Source: Phoronis australis (taxonomy: Eukaryota; Phoronida; Phoronidae). Taken from it: a stretch of 64,000 nt of DNA. Under the pieces are notes generated by a model that had not been told where the DNA came from, did no database searches, and saw only the letters and a list, made by a program, of their open reading frames with translations. Position 1 is the stretch's first letter; each line of letters begins with the position of its first letter. The DNA is taken from assembly GCA_002633005.1 (NCBI GenBank), contig NMRA01000093.1, positions 606,833 through 670,832 of the forward strand, read 5' to 3'. A program made the position numbers and the translations under genes. Shown here piece by piece: positions 49,539-60,852 of this stretch.

Positions 49539-50876
49539 GACACCCTCTCCATGCTCAGACACTTCATGCTTTAGAATGAAAAGTAAGTATAAATAAATTA
49601 ACATAAAAATTCTTCAATTTGGGACAAACATTGCTAAAACAGCCATTTTTCTAGTATTCATAGGTTGACTACATTCTTACATAATGCTGTTTGGTGAGAA
49701 TTATCTGGAAAGAATCTTTCATGAAGAAAATTGACAGAACAAATTTCCCTTGTCTCCCACACTGAATTTTTTATCCTATTTCACATTGATTGTTCCCAGT
49801 AATCTACTCATGTCAGATACACTAAGCATCAGAGTGCATTATTAGGGATAATATTACAGATAAGATCATAGATAATATCACTAGTAATGCTAAGCTTCCA
49901 TTGTTAATACAATTGTAACTGTCTGGTGAACACTGCTCATGTTAACGAGATTTGAAGTGGAAATTTTGAAAACAATCCTCAAACAACATCTAATGAAATA
50001 TTGGGCTATTGCAGAGATGAAGAACATCTTCCTATAGATGAAAAAAGTAATTTTTGATATGTTTGTTGAAAGTGGAAGCATTTATATCACGTATGACAGT
50101 CTCTCACCAATTTTGGACACAATGAGGTCTCATTTTCACATGAAAGACAAGCAGCACCAAATGTTTTATTAAATGTATGTTAATATTATCATAATCATAG
50201 TTGAACTGAAATTGTATGTATTCACAATGAAAATGGTCACTTTCATCAGTGCATGACATGTATGTTAAGAGGTGGCGTAGTTGAGGCTCGCTGCTAGAGC
50301 ACGGAAACGCCCATGTACAAAAAATAAACATTTTCTCAATTACTTTGTAAATCAAGTACGCGTGGAGATTTTGTTAAACAATCATTTTTTAATTATATTT
50401 CCAGACAGACCAATGTCAGTACTGAAGCATATTAAACTTATGTGCCCAATTTATGTAAATAATACAGAACAACATTTACATTTTAATCACCAATTTTTTA
50501 TACATGTGTAGTGTTCTCACCAGGCTTTTTAAATATCGTGGACAGCCAAGCTCAATTTTCAGGCCATAACACTTATGTTTTCTTAGTCGTCATGATTAAA
50601 CAGCGAAGGCCCACTTGATGTTGACGACCCAATTACCGTATCTCGGATTTGACCGGAAAGTTGCATCTATAAAAAACTTTGTTTTCATCCAAAACGTACC
50701 ATCTGGTGTGTCACCAATTACTTACTAGAGATTCATTCGCGTCCAAAAACTGACGCGCCTCTGTGACTAGCAACAGGACGTGCTTCATTTTAGGGCTCTA
50801 CACAGAACAACTGATGCAGAACAAGCAGACACCGCAATGTTGATTTTGTCACCAACTTCTGCCTCAACTATCATCC

Positions 50877-51374
50877 TGTCCCCCTTTACAACATTTCAGG
50901 GAGTTGTGGTCAATATGAATGGTTAACTTCAGTCCTGGATTGAGGTTAACAGTGCCAGTTAACTTCACAGTAAACAGGTGGATTTAACAGCGGAGCATCG
51001 ATGCTGTGTTGGGGGTATGAATAGTCAACTTGGGTTCCCTCGAGGTTATCACCAGGGCCCGCTGTTATCGTCAACACTTAAAAGGCAGCGTCGACATTAA
51101 AAGTTGCTTATATTTTGCTCGAATAATCACTAACTGAATTAGAAATAACTTTTACGTCAATTAGCACACATAAATGTTCTCAGATTATCACATTAAAAAA
51201 CTCTTAGCGTGCACGCGATGCCTCAGCACTACCTTGTGATTGCTTCGATGATGGCAGCATCACCTATTGTTAAATTCAATGTCTGTTAACAACCAAAGCC
51301 GGTATGAGATTCAGTTAACTTTGCAATTCGTGTCAACACTCCATTCAGAGTCAACTCAGCATGAAAAGGCCTTA
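50877..51374. mobile_element. inverted-repeat element, family C, copy 2
   Basis: Shares internal order with 26909-27362 (GGAGTTGTGG, GGTTAACTTCAGTCCTGG, GTGGATTTAACAGCGGAGC, AGTTAACTTTGCAATT). The right end AAAAGGCCTT is kept and the left end is decayed. Repeat A copy 4 begins about 12 bp beyond it. Confidence 0.75.
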
Positions 51375-51386
51375 TCACCTCTAAAT

Positions 51387-52470
51387 ACACAAGGGCAACG
51401 CAGAGCGTTGAAATGCGCCACGAATGCATCGCAAATGGTGTGCTTTTAGGGTTAGTTATTTGTATCATAAAAATGGCCACTAGATGGAGCAAAAACGTAC
51501 AATCCATCCAAATACAGGTATGGATGCAAAACAAAACAGAGCTACCACTAGGAGGCGCCACAGTAGTCAGTCGCCATCATCAAACGTCCTCTTCACACTG
51601 AGAACATTTCAATTTTCAAAACCATCCCTAGAAGGATTTGGTTGATCAGGGTTTGAAAACAGCAAAAATGGCCACTAGGTGGGGCAAAATACCTAGATTC
51701 CATCCAAAAATAGGAGCAAAGTGTCATCTCTTCAATAGATGCCTATATTCAAAATTTTATGAAAATCTGTTTTGGACCTTTGAAGATACAGAGGTAAACA
51801 TAAAAAACTAAAATTGCCGCTGGGGAGCACACGAATGGTCAGATCCATCCGAAAGTCGTCATTGTTTGTTGTCAACATCATATAAATACACTTGCTAAAT
51901 GAAGTAAAGATCCTGATAACGGTTTAGGAAATACAGCCATAGGCGCAAAAAAAATTGCCACTAGGAGGCGCCACAGTAGTTGAAGTCGTTGGAAAACCAT
52001 CGTCAGCCATCCACTTCATAGTAAGAACTTACATGACAATTTTCACAATCATCCTTTGAGCGATTTGGTTGATGGAGGGATGGACACCAAAAAACTGACT
52101 CGAAAACAGTAAAAATGGCCACTAGGTGGCACAAAATACCTCGAATCCATCCGAAAACAAAAGGATAGCGTCACCTCATTAATAGATGCCTATGTGCCAA
52201 ATTTCATGAAAATCGGTTGAGGACCTTTCAAGATACAGAGGCAAACGTAAAAAACCTAAAATTGCCACTGGGGGCACAGCGGTATTCAGGTCGGTCCGAA
52301 ACTCGTCACCCTCTGTCGTCAACCCCATAGGAACACACCTGCCAAATTTCAATAAGATCCTGCAAGGGGTTTAGGAGATACAGCCGCGGACGCCATACAT
52401 CGGGATGCCCAGACAGAGATAACGGAAATATGCACCCACATATTTATATAAATATGTGGGTGCATGAAAA
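51387..52470 (+). repeat. dispersed repeat A, copy 4 (fullest copy)
   Basis: Runs from GGCAACGCAGAGCGTTGAAA to the terminal palindrome at 52431-52464. CTCF-core-like motifs start near 51477, 51545, 51672, 51817 (weak), 51958, 52119 and 52265, all plus strand. No reading frame of note. Confidence 0.88.
52431..52464. repeat. perfect 34-bp palindrome ending repeat A
   Basis: TGCACCCACATATTTAT followed by its exact complement. The same stem, less perfect, ends the copies at 1867, 14037, 60533 and the stub at 59159. Confidence 0.95.
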
Positions 52471-53137
52471 CTGTAGGAGACCAAAGAGATCATCTTGTGT
52501 AATAGCTCACATACAACATGCAAGAGAGAAAAGTGAGATGTATAAGTCTCACGTCCATAAGCAACGGAAGGTTTCGCTTTAACCACTTACTGCTAGAGTA
52601 CAGTAAACAGCAAGTTACATTTTGCACAGTATGTGATAACTGTCAAGTTCAACAGTGTTGCCCAAAGGAAAATGCAAAACATAACATTTAAGTTTGTTGT
52701 CCCTGAATTTGTTGTCTGCGTCAAACAGAATTGATTAAATATTGAACTGTTCTTGCGTTTGTAATATTTCTAGGATTGAAGGGTTTCCATACATACGAAA
52801 TACTGTGTTGAAGCACAGCCTATGGTTGTTTTGTTCAATATATCCATTATAGAACACCATGAAGGAAACGCCCTCACATCGTTGAATTTGAACATTTCTT
52901 AGATAGTGCGCACATTTGTCAAAGGCCAGAATGAGACTTGTATGAAAGGAGGGTTGATGGCAACTAATAATGAGATAATAACATGTCCGCAACTGCGTAC
53001 AGCTTTTGGAAGAAAAGCTAGTTTTGTAAATTAAGCAAAATGACGATAATCATAAATGATCTTTTGGCTTTTGAAAAAGGAAACTTGAGCAATTCATTTT
53101 ACCTGCGACTAACAATTAATTTTGGAAACTCACTGTA

Positions 53138-53213
53138 AGTACATATGAATATGGAATGTACATATGAATATGGAATGTACATATGAATATGAAATGTACA
53201 TATGAATATAAAT
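53138..53213. repeat. 19-bp tandem repeat, 4 copies
   Basis: GTACATATGAATATGGAAT units. Confidence 0.95.
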
Positions 53214-53445
53214 TCATTGGTATAAGTCATAGTAAATTAACATGTACAACATAATTGTGAGGCAGGCCTGATATGATGTAGCACTGATCCCCCATCCACC
53301 ACCATGAAACACAAATGAGTAGTGAGAGTTGCGGTTATATTGTTCCAGGTAGTTTTAATTTACGGGTAATTACCGTTTCTCATCCTCAATGCTAATGGGG
53401 GCAACTGAATATTGAGTGAGCTTACCCAGTAATCAAGAGAGAGTA

Positions 53446-53590
53446 GGTCCTTTCATACTCATGTCGACATGTCAACGTTTTGAGGAGTTGTAGACAGTAT
53501 GAATGGTTAACTTCAGTCATGGATCGAAATTGAACAGCGTCAGCTAACTTCGCAGTAAAAAGGTGGATTTAACAGCAGAGCGTGAGGAAA
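53446..53590. mobile_element. family C fragment, copy 3 (left part)
   Basis: Starts GTCCTTTCATACTCATG and keeps GTTTTGAGGAGTTGTAGAC, AGTATGAATGGTTAACTTCA and GTGGATTTAACAGCAGAGC; the rest is missing. It lies about 380 bp from a ferlin exon. Confidence 0.7.
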
Positions 53591-53966
53591 GGCGGGAACT
53601 CGCAAGTTGCATTACGTTAACTTGTGAATGTCTGAACGCGGCCGTGCCTACAAGAAGTCCTTTACTGACAATCTTAACAAAATAATATTCAATCATTAAA
53701 TGCTCCACCTTAACAGTAGTAACACACCTTGTGCACTAACTACTCATTCTGAATGGTGTGCAAAGGTACAAGGTGCAGTCGAATGGGGAAGAGTTTCTAA
53801 TGTTGTTCAACATATCAATTGATGACAAAACAGGTTGAACCGAGTGTGTGAACCATGTTGCGTAAGCCAAAAAGGTCTATTTGAAATAACACCACTCTTA
53901 GGCAAAAACACAAATATTATTCCAGAACTTTAGTTGAGCTGCCTGCCATGTGAACGTAGTACTTAC

Positions 53967-54022
53967 TTCTCCCCATTCAGGATTCTCATCATCCTTTCTG
54001 ACCTCAGTCTTTTTCTTGATTC
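53967..54022 (-). CDS. ferlin exon: C2A, early strands
   Basis: This is the most upstream exon found. It is 56 nt long, and its acceptor (TATTTTAG) follows a phase-1 intron. It reads (G)IKKKTEVRKDDENPEWGE and ends at a consensus donor, GAA|GTAAGT. KKxT plus NPxW is the characteristic C2 segment before strand 4. In vertebrate ferlins the same stretch is the second coding exon and follows a short first exon holding the start and first strand. That first exon must end in a G at phase 1; I did not find it in 54023-64000. Next exon is 15.8 kb away. Confidence 0.9.
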
Positions 54023-55491
54023 CTAAAATAAGGAAACAAAATAAATGACTGGCTTCTTAAGGCTACAATGCAGACGGTCCATACACACGTCAACTTACAG
54101 AAATCCTCATTTTCCAACATGTTTAAATGTCCCTAATAATGATAAGGAGTTCACAATATGGTAGAAGAAAATGGGTCAAAATTCAATAAAATTTTAATCC
54201 ATTATTTTGATGAGACTTTTCTTTTCTGTAGAAGTGCGTTCTAAACAAAAGAGTAGCTTTACACAATAAACCATTTGTAAGTTTTTCACCTGAGGTGAAG
54301 TGGTACAGATTCGTCATAATGCATTACCTGCCATTTAAGGTCTAAAGGCACGCATTTGGAACACCAGTACAAGGCCTTACAAACCTGAGGTGGATTACCG
54401 TTTGACAGATTAGCACCATGATGTCAAGAGAAGGGTTGCAAAAATCAACTTGGTTTCATCTTATCCAGGTCTATTAAGTCCATACAATAAGTAATGTCAG
54501 GTCTTCCTCAAGCCTAGAATTTATTTACCACTCACTACCCACTAACCCAGTGTCTATATTGACACTGATACAACTTCATATGCGACTTTGAAAATGACTT
54601 TTGAACTACTGCCTAAACACTGCGATTGCTCAGCACCTCATTTCAGCTCAAGCCATTTCAGAATACCCCGACACTCCCAATGTGCACAGCCAAATTTCCG
54701 AAGGAGCGGAGGGGGACGCCATGCTTCCTACCAACACGAAAAAATACCACACACTGTTTCTATTGGCTACATGGGCAGTATAATTAAAAAATTGTGACTG
54801 CCATCTCCCCCTTAGGACACCTTATAGGGACTCAGATGTCATAACTCAATGACCAGAGGAGTTTTGTGAGCTAACACAGCTCAAGGAGTGAAAGTCACAA
54901 AGCACAACTACTGGAGCGGCTTTTCCTAGTTTTAACAGTCGTTTTCCGCAATAGCGCAACATAATGAAATGCGCTGTGTCGTTAGATGGCAATATCTGGA
55001 GTTCTGTGTTCTTGTATGTGGCTTTAATACAGTGGGATTTCCAAGCATTTCATAAATTCATTGCAACCATCCACAAGCCGTCAAATCACCGCTGATCCGG
55101 AGGAGTATTCAAACAATTCACGCAAAAATAATTTGAATTGGGTCACGCAAAAGGTGCTTTTGTGCTTTCACAATGCTAAAGAGCTGTAGGCAAAGTACAT
55201 AGAAAAAATGTTTCCATGTCATGATGGCTAATTCAGTTCACAATAACAAATTTTGGTGGCAAAATTCTAGTTACAGAATGATTACATCAACTTGCTAACT
55301 TTCCTGAGAATTCACATTCATTCTTGGTCATAAGGGAAGGCTAATATAATAACTCTGACGATGAACTCAGCTGCAGCCCAGACGTCTTGGTGAGGAATTC
55401 CCGGTGACCTTATACGGATACGTTTGACAAGTACTGCAGCATATTTCACATTACTAATTCACCAAGAACACCAAAGAAGCTGAGCTCGTTT

Positions 55492-55638
55492 CATGGGCGG
55501 CGCAGCACTGAAAAAAGTGGGGGCCTAAAGCCCCCTCAGCCCCCTGTGGTGCATCGCCTGTAGACCATGTGCGGCACAGCACTGAAAAAAGTTGGGGGGC
55601 CATAGCCCCCCCAGCCCCCTATGGTGCGCCGCCCATGC
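55492..55638. mobile_element. foldback of two head-to-tail GC-rich units
   Basis: CATGGGCGGCGCA at the left and its complement TGCGCCGCCCATG at the right flank two roughly 70-bp units (each with GCACTGAAAAAAGT and an AGCCCCCT run). The C/G tracts contrast with the AT-rich surroundings. Confidence 0.8.
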
Positions 55639-55723
55639 ATTTTATTGTCTTTAATGTTGTTAATTTAGTCAGTGAGCAAACACACATCACACAAAATCAG
55701 TCACTACTGTATATGCATATATA

Positions 55724-56137
55724 AGTACCGTCCATACACAGCCTACCCTGAAACAACTTGCACTAGTGCAACTTACCCCACTTTTAAGAGGAGCGTACAC
55801 ACGCACGCACGCACACACATCAAATAACTGGGGATAAGACAGAAGTCATCGCTCTGCGTGTGACAATGAACACCTAATGCGAGAACGGTGTACAAAAGAA
55901 AACCCGTCTGTATGTTACCGCAGCTGATAACTACTTCCACCCTACCCCACTTTAATGACCACACAGCAATTATAAGTGGCACATTAGTTCCCCCACCTTG
56001 ATAATGTGGAGCAAGTTGTCACAAGTGCGGTACGTTGTGCTGGTTTAAATAGCATCCAGACAGCACTCAAACCTAGCAGCAACTCGTTCCAGGAGTAACT
56101 TGTTCTGGGGTAAGTCTGTATGTGGACGCCACTTAAG
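55724..56137. mobile_element. inverted-repeat element, about 410 bp
   Basis: The left end AAGTACCGTCCATACACAGC resembles the complement of the right end, AAGTGGCGTCCACATACAGA, continuing into ACCC and AACAAGTT-like matches. The inside has a CA-rich microsatellite (CACGCACGCACGCACACAC). Confidence 0.65.
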
Positions 56138-56909
56138 AGGGCCAGGAGTACAACAGGAACTATTCATTAGAGCTTCCTTATTCTAAGGCAATACATTCAG
56201 TAAATTCACTTGGTAAGCATTGGTTAGAACAGGAGCATGACACAGATTTCACTGAAGTACCTTTGGAGAGATTTATTACGAAGGTAACTCATGGCTGCAC
56301 ACCCATTATCCAGCTGTTTCCACAACTGCTATCTTTCGCACTGTTGTTTAAACTGTCTGTTTACATTTAACAAGCTGAGGGTACAAATACACTGATACAT
56401 TAGCAGTGAAATCCAATAATATGAATACAGAATAAACTCCTGTAACCTCATTTTTATTGGGAATCTTAAAAATTCAATATTTTGAGACAAAACCTTTTGA
56501 CCGAATGATTGCAAAACAGTTTTGAAACAATCAAATGATTCAGCCTCAAAAAAACGAATGCAGCCTAAACGAGGTTGCAGCGAGAATATTTATGGGAAAT
56601 ATTCCAAATCAATGTCCACTTTCTATGAAATCTAAAGCCCAAGTTTAATTGAGCAGACCGACAGGTTTTCATTCCAAATCAATCATTGACTGCTTGAAAA
56701 CTTGAAGAAGATGCTAAATATTACAATGAGATAAATAATTAACTATGAACAGAAAGAGGACCACAATGGATTGTGTTCAATAACAATGGGCACTGGCAAG
56801 TAAAAATTTGCATTCATGTGCTCTGCTTGAACTGTAGTGCATGACAATATCGGCAATATCTCAGAAATAAATGATCCAAATCGTGTTCTTGCAAGACATT
56901 TCAAAATCC

Positions 56910-57045
56910 TGTGAGTGAAAGGCGAGTGTTTCGTGAGTATGCTTGGGAGTTTACTAGCCTGTCCTAGCAAAATGGCGGCCACAGAACTGACAGAAGTTAT
57001 TGGTCGGCGAGGTGGGAGTGTTCAATTGTGGGATTGAATTCGGGG
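56910..57045 (+). repeat. dispersed repeat D, copy 2
   Basis: Matches 37140-37265 (see that entry). The ATG in AAAATGGCGGCC opens only 21 codons. Confidence 0.6.
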
Positions 57046-57123
57046 TTTCTGTTCCATAAGTAAAGATTGCCACAAGTGCTGCCTTATGTCATTGGAACTA
57101 CAGCCTTTGTCATTAGAATAGCA

Positions 57124-58483
57124 ATTACTGTATTCGCCCGAATAAGCGCCCAGGGCGCTAAGAAAAATTAGTTTCAGGGAGTGGGGCACTTATTATAGTC
57201 CAAAGATGTTGTAACACGGTCTTCAAAACAGGTGAAATCGTAAGCTAGGATTCATCAAATTTATGCTCTGTGACGCATCTGTAACCTAAGACGGACTTTC
57301 TACAAAATTTCGGTGCATTGCTATCAAACTTTGTTGTTAAATTTTGATCATTTTTCAGAAAATCGTGCTGAAATCCCAGGGCGCTAACTCGCCGACTGAT
57401 GCGCCGCTGCCTCGCAATCGCCGATAGGTCAACTTGAATTCTTGAATAACAATATAGTTTTAACTCAACAAATTACGTAAAGTCTTTCTTAACTTTCAAA
57501 ATAGCTTCCCTAAGACTTTTAAGTTCCTGTGGAGGTGGGATTAAGTCCAAGTCTGCGCTAGATCGTACCCCGCAACACAAGAAAAATCTCTGGACAAACA
57601 CGTTGTTGTCATGTGACATTGGTTTTGAAGTTCGTCTGTGTGTGTGAGTGAGCGAGCGCGTCGGGTCATCAGAGTTCATTTGCCAGCCAAAGTAAATCCG
57701 ATATAACGATCTAGGTGTCCACTGTAACTAAAGAAATAAACACAAGCCGTAAAGCAGAACATGTTTTGTTTAACACATGTTGCTCTCATCTGCTAAAAAA
57801 CATTCGAGAATTGTCTCGGTAAGGTCGATATTAAAGGTCATTGAGTCGCTGGGTGACTAGATGCGTAACAGTCCAACAGTTATTTTCCGGGAGATTCAGG
57901 GGTGTAAGGGTAAGGAAGTGTTCACTATCAGCACAAATTTATTTCTTGCCAATGCTATGCTACCCGGTTCATGAATAGATAGTTCCCAAAGACTAATGTC
58001 TTCGATGCCAGGTACTTGCATGTAGCGCGTGCTTTCTGGCCACGTGCTTTAAACCGTTCAAGGTTTTATTAGTCTTCGATTCGCGGTTTTCACATGTACA
58101 AAGAAATTTGGATTCCTGTAGAGGGAGAAGATCTGACGTGAAAGATACAATACAATCCCTTATGCTGCGTCTGTTCTAAAAGGCCAGACCCTAATGGGAC
58201 ACGTTCCTCGCAAAATCAGCAAAACTTCTGCATTCTTTTTGAAGCACGGTAGAAGTTTGAAGCGTATAGTCACGTCTACATACCGACATAGCGGCGAGGT
58301 TCGTGGTCAACAAATTCCGTGCACAATGATTTTTTAGGACTATCAGATCTTAATGATAAATTGAAGACATTACTGTAGAATTTTAGAACTGTAGGTAAGG
58401 CTGGGCGCTTATTTTAGCAAAGTCTGAAAACGTGTGGGGGAGCTTATATGGGCATGGGCGCTTATTACGGCGAATACGGTAAT
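57124..58483. mobile_element. 1.36-kb element with GCGCTTATT-type terminal inverted repeats
   Basis: Left ATTACTGTATTCGCCCGAAT then AAGCGCCCA; right end complement ATTACCGTATTCGCCGTAAT then AAGCGCCCA. The ends match at about 26 of 29 positions. Further GGGCGCTTATT copies occur near the right end (58408, 58467). A 69-codon minus-strand frame (57473-57679) resembles no transposase. Probably a non-autonomous DNA transposon. Confidence 0.78.
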
Positions 58484-58780
58484 AAAAAACAAGCTGCATT
58501 TAGAAAGCCTCAAACTCAGAAAATTGAAATTGAATATCTAAAAATCTCTTATAAAATTTTTACATCATGCGAACAAGATTTCAGAGATGAAACCTTGATA
58601 CTGGAAATAAGTTGCAGGTTTTCATCTTCCTCATTCACTGACAAATAGTTCAAGTATACTATATACTAGCTCAGTCAAGCATATTTTTCCCCCAACAACA
58701 AAACTGTGTCAAACCTAAAGCGTGGGAAATAACTGCAGCTTCATCTGAAACAGCAAGAACTAGTTTCCTTAAGTCACCTG

Positions 58781-58822
58781 AACTACAGCAAACTACAGCA
58801 AACTACAGCAAACTACAGACCT
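58781..58822. repeat. 10-bp tandem repeat, 4 copies
   Basis: CTACAGCAAA units. Confidence 0.95.
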
Positions 58823-59156
58823 CAGGTTATGTAAGGCAAGGGGACTCGGTGTGGTTTTTACCCAACAATCGAAAAACAGAATTTATTATTTTTAAAAAAC
58901 ACCAGCTACCACATGAAAAGAGCCGTGCTATTTGTCTGTACTATTAAGTACAAACACTGTGGCCTGTTAATTATACGCATTCTACTTGAGTCCTATATTC
59001 ATGACTGGGTCATAAAAACGTCACATTCAAACTGTGTGGGGCAGCTGATTCACAGGAAAATGGGAAGGATAGCCAAGCATACCAATCCCTTTCAAACTCT
59101 CAGCAAAATAATTTGCATGTGTAGCAATTTTGTAAAATTTCATTAACTTTTCAATT

Positions 59157-59200
59157 ATAATGCGTCCACATATAAATATGTAGGTGCATAAAAAGTGTTA
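59157..59200 (+). repeat. dispersed repeat A, terminal stub
   Basis: Only the terminal stem remains (AATGCGTCCACATATAAATA then TGTAGGTGCATAAAAAGTG), about 160 bp before the start of copy 5. Confidence 0.7.
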
Positions 59201-59361
59201 TTCACTCGTGGTACTTCTAATGCTTTCGTATGAAACAAGAATTTTTTGATTTTGAAATTATTCTATTCAGACATCCATTCTCCAGATGGCATGTGAAGCA
59301 AGAATTTGAAATTTACGTATTCACTAACAGAACCCCACACAGCCCCAACTCAATAATGACA

Positions 59362-60540
59362 AGACTAACACGGAGCATTGAAATGCGCCCACGATTGCAA
59401 TGCAAATGTTGTGCTCATAGTATCATAAAAATGGCCAGGCGCAGAATACGTCAAACCCGTCCAAAATTGGGAAAGCATAGTCGTCTCTCTATTACAAAAC
59501 TATATGTCAACTTTCACGAAAATCCACCAAGGAACTCCAAAAATAAAGAGGCAGACATAAAAAACACAAATTGCCTTTAGAAGGCATGTGCAGTGGTAGT
59601 CGAATCATCTGTTGTCAAGTGAATCGGAATAGAATAGACTTGACAAATTGTGATCTTGCAAGGGGTTTAATACATAAGTGCAGATACGAAAATAATGTTA
59701 CTAGGGGGCACCACAGTAATTGGACCCATATAAAAATCCACACCAGTCATGCTCATGTCTGCAGGAACACACCTGCCCCAATTTTCATAACGATTCTCGG
59801 AGCGTTTTCGCCGATACAAAAGCAGACTCAAAAATAATTGTCGTGGCCATTAGGTGGCGTAGAATACGTCAAGTCCATCACAAATTGGAGAGATGCCGTC
59901 ATCTTCACCATAGAAAATTGTTCGCAAAGTTCAAGAAAAAACATCGTAACCACTAGGGGATGTCCCTGGTGTCACATCCATCCAAAAATGTCAGCCATGA
60001 TCTTCTCATCAGGAACACAACTGCTATGATTCCTAACGATCCTTCGGGCAGTTTGGCAGACACTAAATAACAAATTCAAAGTCATAAAAATGGCTGCTAG
60101 GTGATGCATAAGCTGAATCTGTTGGAAAATGGAAAGACATAGTTGTCGCCTTAATAGAAGCCTATTTGCCAAATTTCAGAAAAAGCTATCAATGAACTCC
60201 ACCAGGTGGTGCAGAATATGTCAAATCTGTCTGAAAACGGGAAGGCGTCATTGTCTCTTTGATAGAAACTTATCTGCTAAATTTCATGAAAATCCATCAA
60301 GGAACTCAAAAGATAGAGGCAAACGTAAAAAACTAAAATTGCCACTTGGGATAGTCGAATCCATCCGAAATTCGTTTTCGTCTGTCATCAGCTTGATAGG
60401 AACACATCGCCAGGACACCGTGGGACGCCAGGACATGAGATGCCTGGACACGGGACGCCTGGACGACTGACACCGGATGTCCAGACAGAGATGACGGCAA
60501 TATGCACCCACATAAAAACATGTGGGCGCAAAAAATTGAA
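59362..60540 (+). repeat. dispersed repeat A, copy 5
   Basis: Starts ACACGGAGCATTGAAATGCG and ends with CACCCACAT...ATGTGGGCGCA. CTCF-core-like motifs remain near 59698, 59847 and 59950; others are decayed. Several short frames run through it on both strands, none convincing. Confidence 0.82.
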
Positions 60541-60800
60541 TGTTGTGCAAAAATTGTTTAAAAAGTAAAATATAAAAAGCTCAAAGCCCAAAACAGCTAA
60601 GCTCAAAGAAAGTCAGTATCGAGATAAAGCAAAGGACAGACTGAACAATAACACATCCCATTGAAGTCACAAAAAGGTCAAACAATACAACAAAGGGCCA
60701 CAATGTCATAGGTAATACCAAAGCAATTCTTAACTGGTGCCTACATTTTTGAAGCCATGTAGCATGATTATGTGCCCCCAGTCACTTGCAGGGGGTCCTG

Positions 60801-60852
60801 TATTTTGAGAACCAGTTTGATGCCCGTTATTCAGTGGGGGAAACAGGTTCCA
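60801..60852. mobile_element. family B foldback fragment
   Basis: TATTTTGAGAACCAGTTTGA, TGCCCGTTATTCAGTGG and AAACAGGTTC match the centre and inner arms of 11181-11276; the outer arms are missing. Confidence 0.65.

Larger units (their letters stand above)
38159..53966. other. ferlin intron of about 15.8 kb
   Basis: No exon found. It holds repeat A copies 3 and 4, six tandem arrays, a 1.5-kb haplotype-like duplication and family C copies 2 and 3. The longest frame, 134 codons on the minus strand at 41524-41928, has no family motif I recognise and overlaps a plus-strand frame. Confidence 0.6.
2463..54022 (-). other. ferlin gene, partial (13 coding exons plus one alternative exon)
   Basis: The exons lie on the minus strand and join in frame without a stop: 53967-54022, 38067-38158, 22410-22518, 22048-22135, 18829-18855, 18587-18625, 17429-17586, 8286-8480, 6425-6475, 5655-5845, 4048-4130, 3076-3179, 2463-2575. 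All introns are GT-AG and every phase matches. The 435 complete codons cover most of C2A, a charged linker, C2B and the first part of C2C. Ferlins are tail-anchored proteins that use C2 domains for Ca2+- and lipid-dependent membrane fusion and repair. The domain order and motifs (VGRN, VVEGRQVPG, KWLLLSDPDD, KIYRAEDIP, LVDPY, FPSMCEKIKL) fit the family. Resemblance to dysferlin/myoferlin over otoferlin is from memory of the family. Both ends are missing. Introns range from 203 bp to 15.8 kb. Confidence 0.95.

Noticed and set aside
50270-50330. tRNA-like or SINE head (GGCGTAGTTGAGGCTCG)
   Set aside because: Only an A-box-like part; no B box at the right distance and no cloverleaf.
57473-57679. 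Candidate ferlin first exon (69-codon minus-strand frame in a CpG-rich patch)
   Set aside because: No C2 first strand, no G at phase 1 before a donor, and it lies inside the 57124-58483 element.
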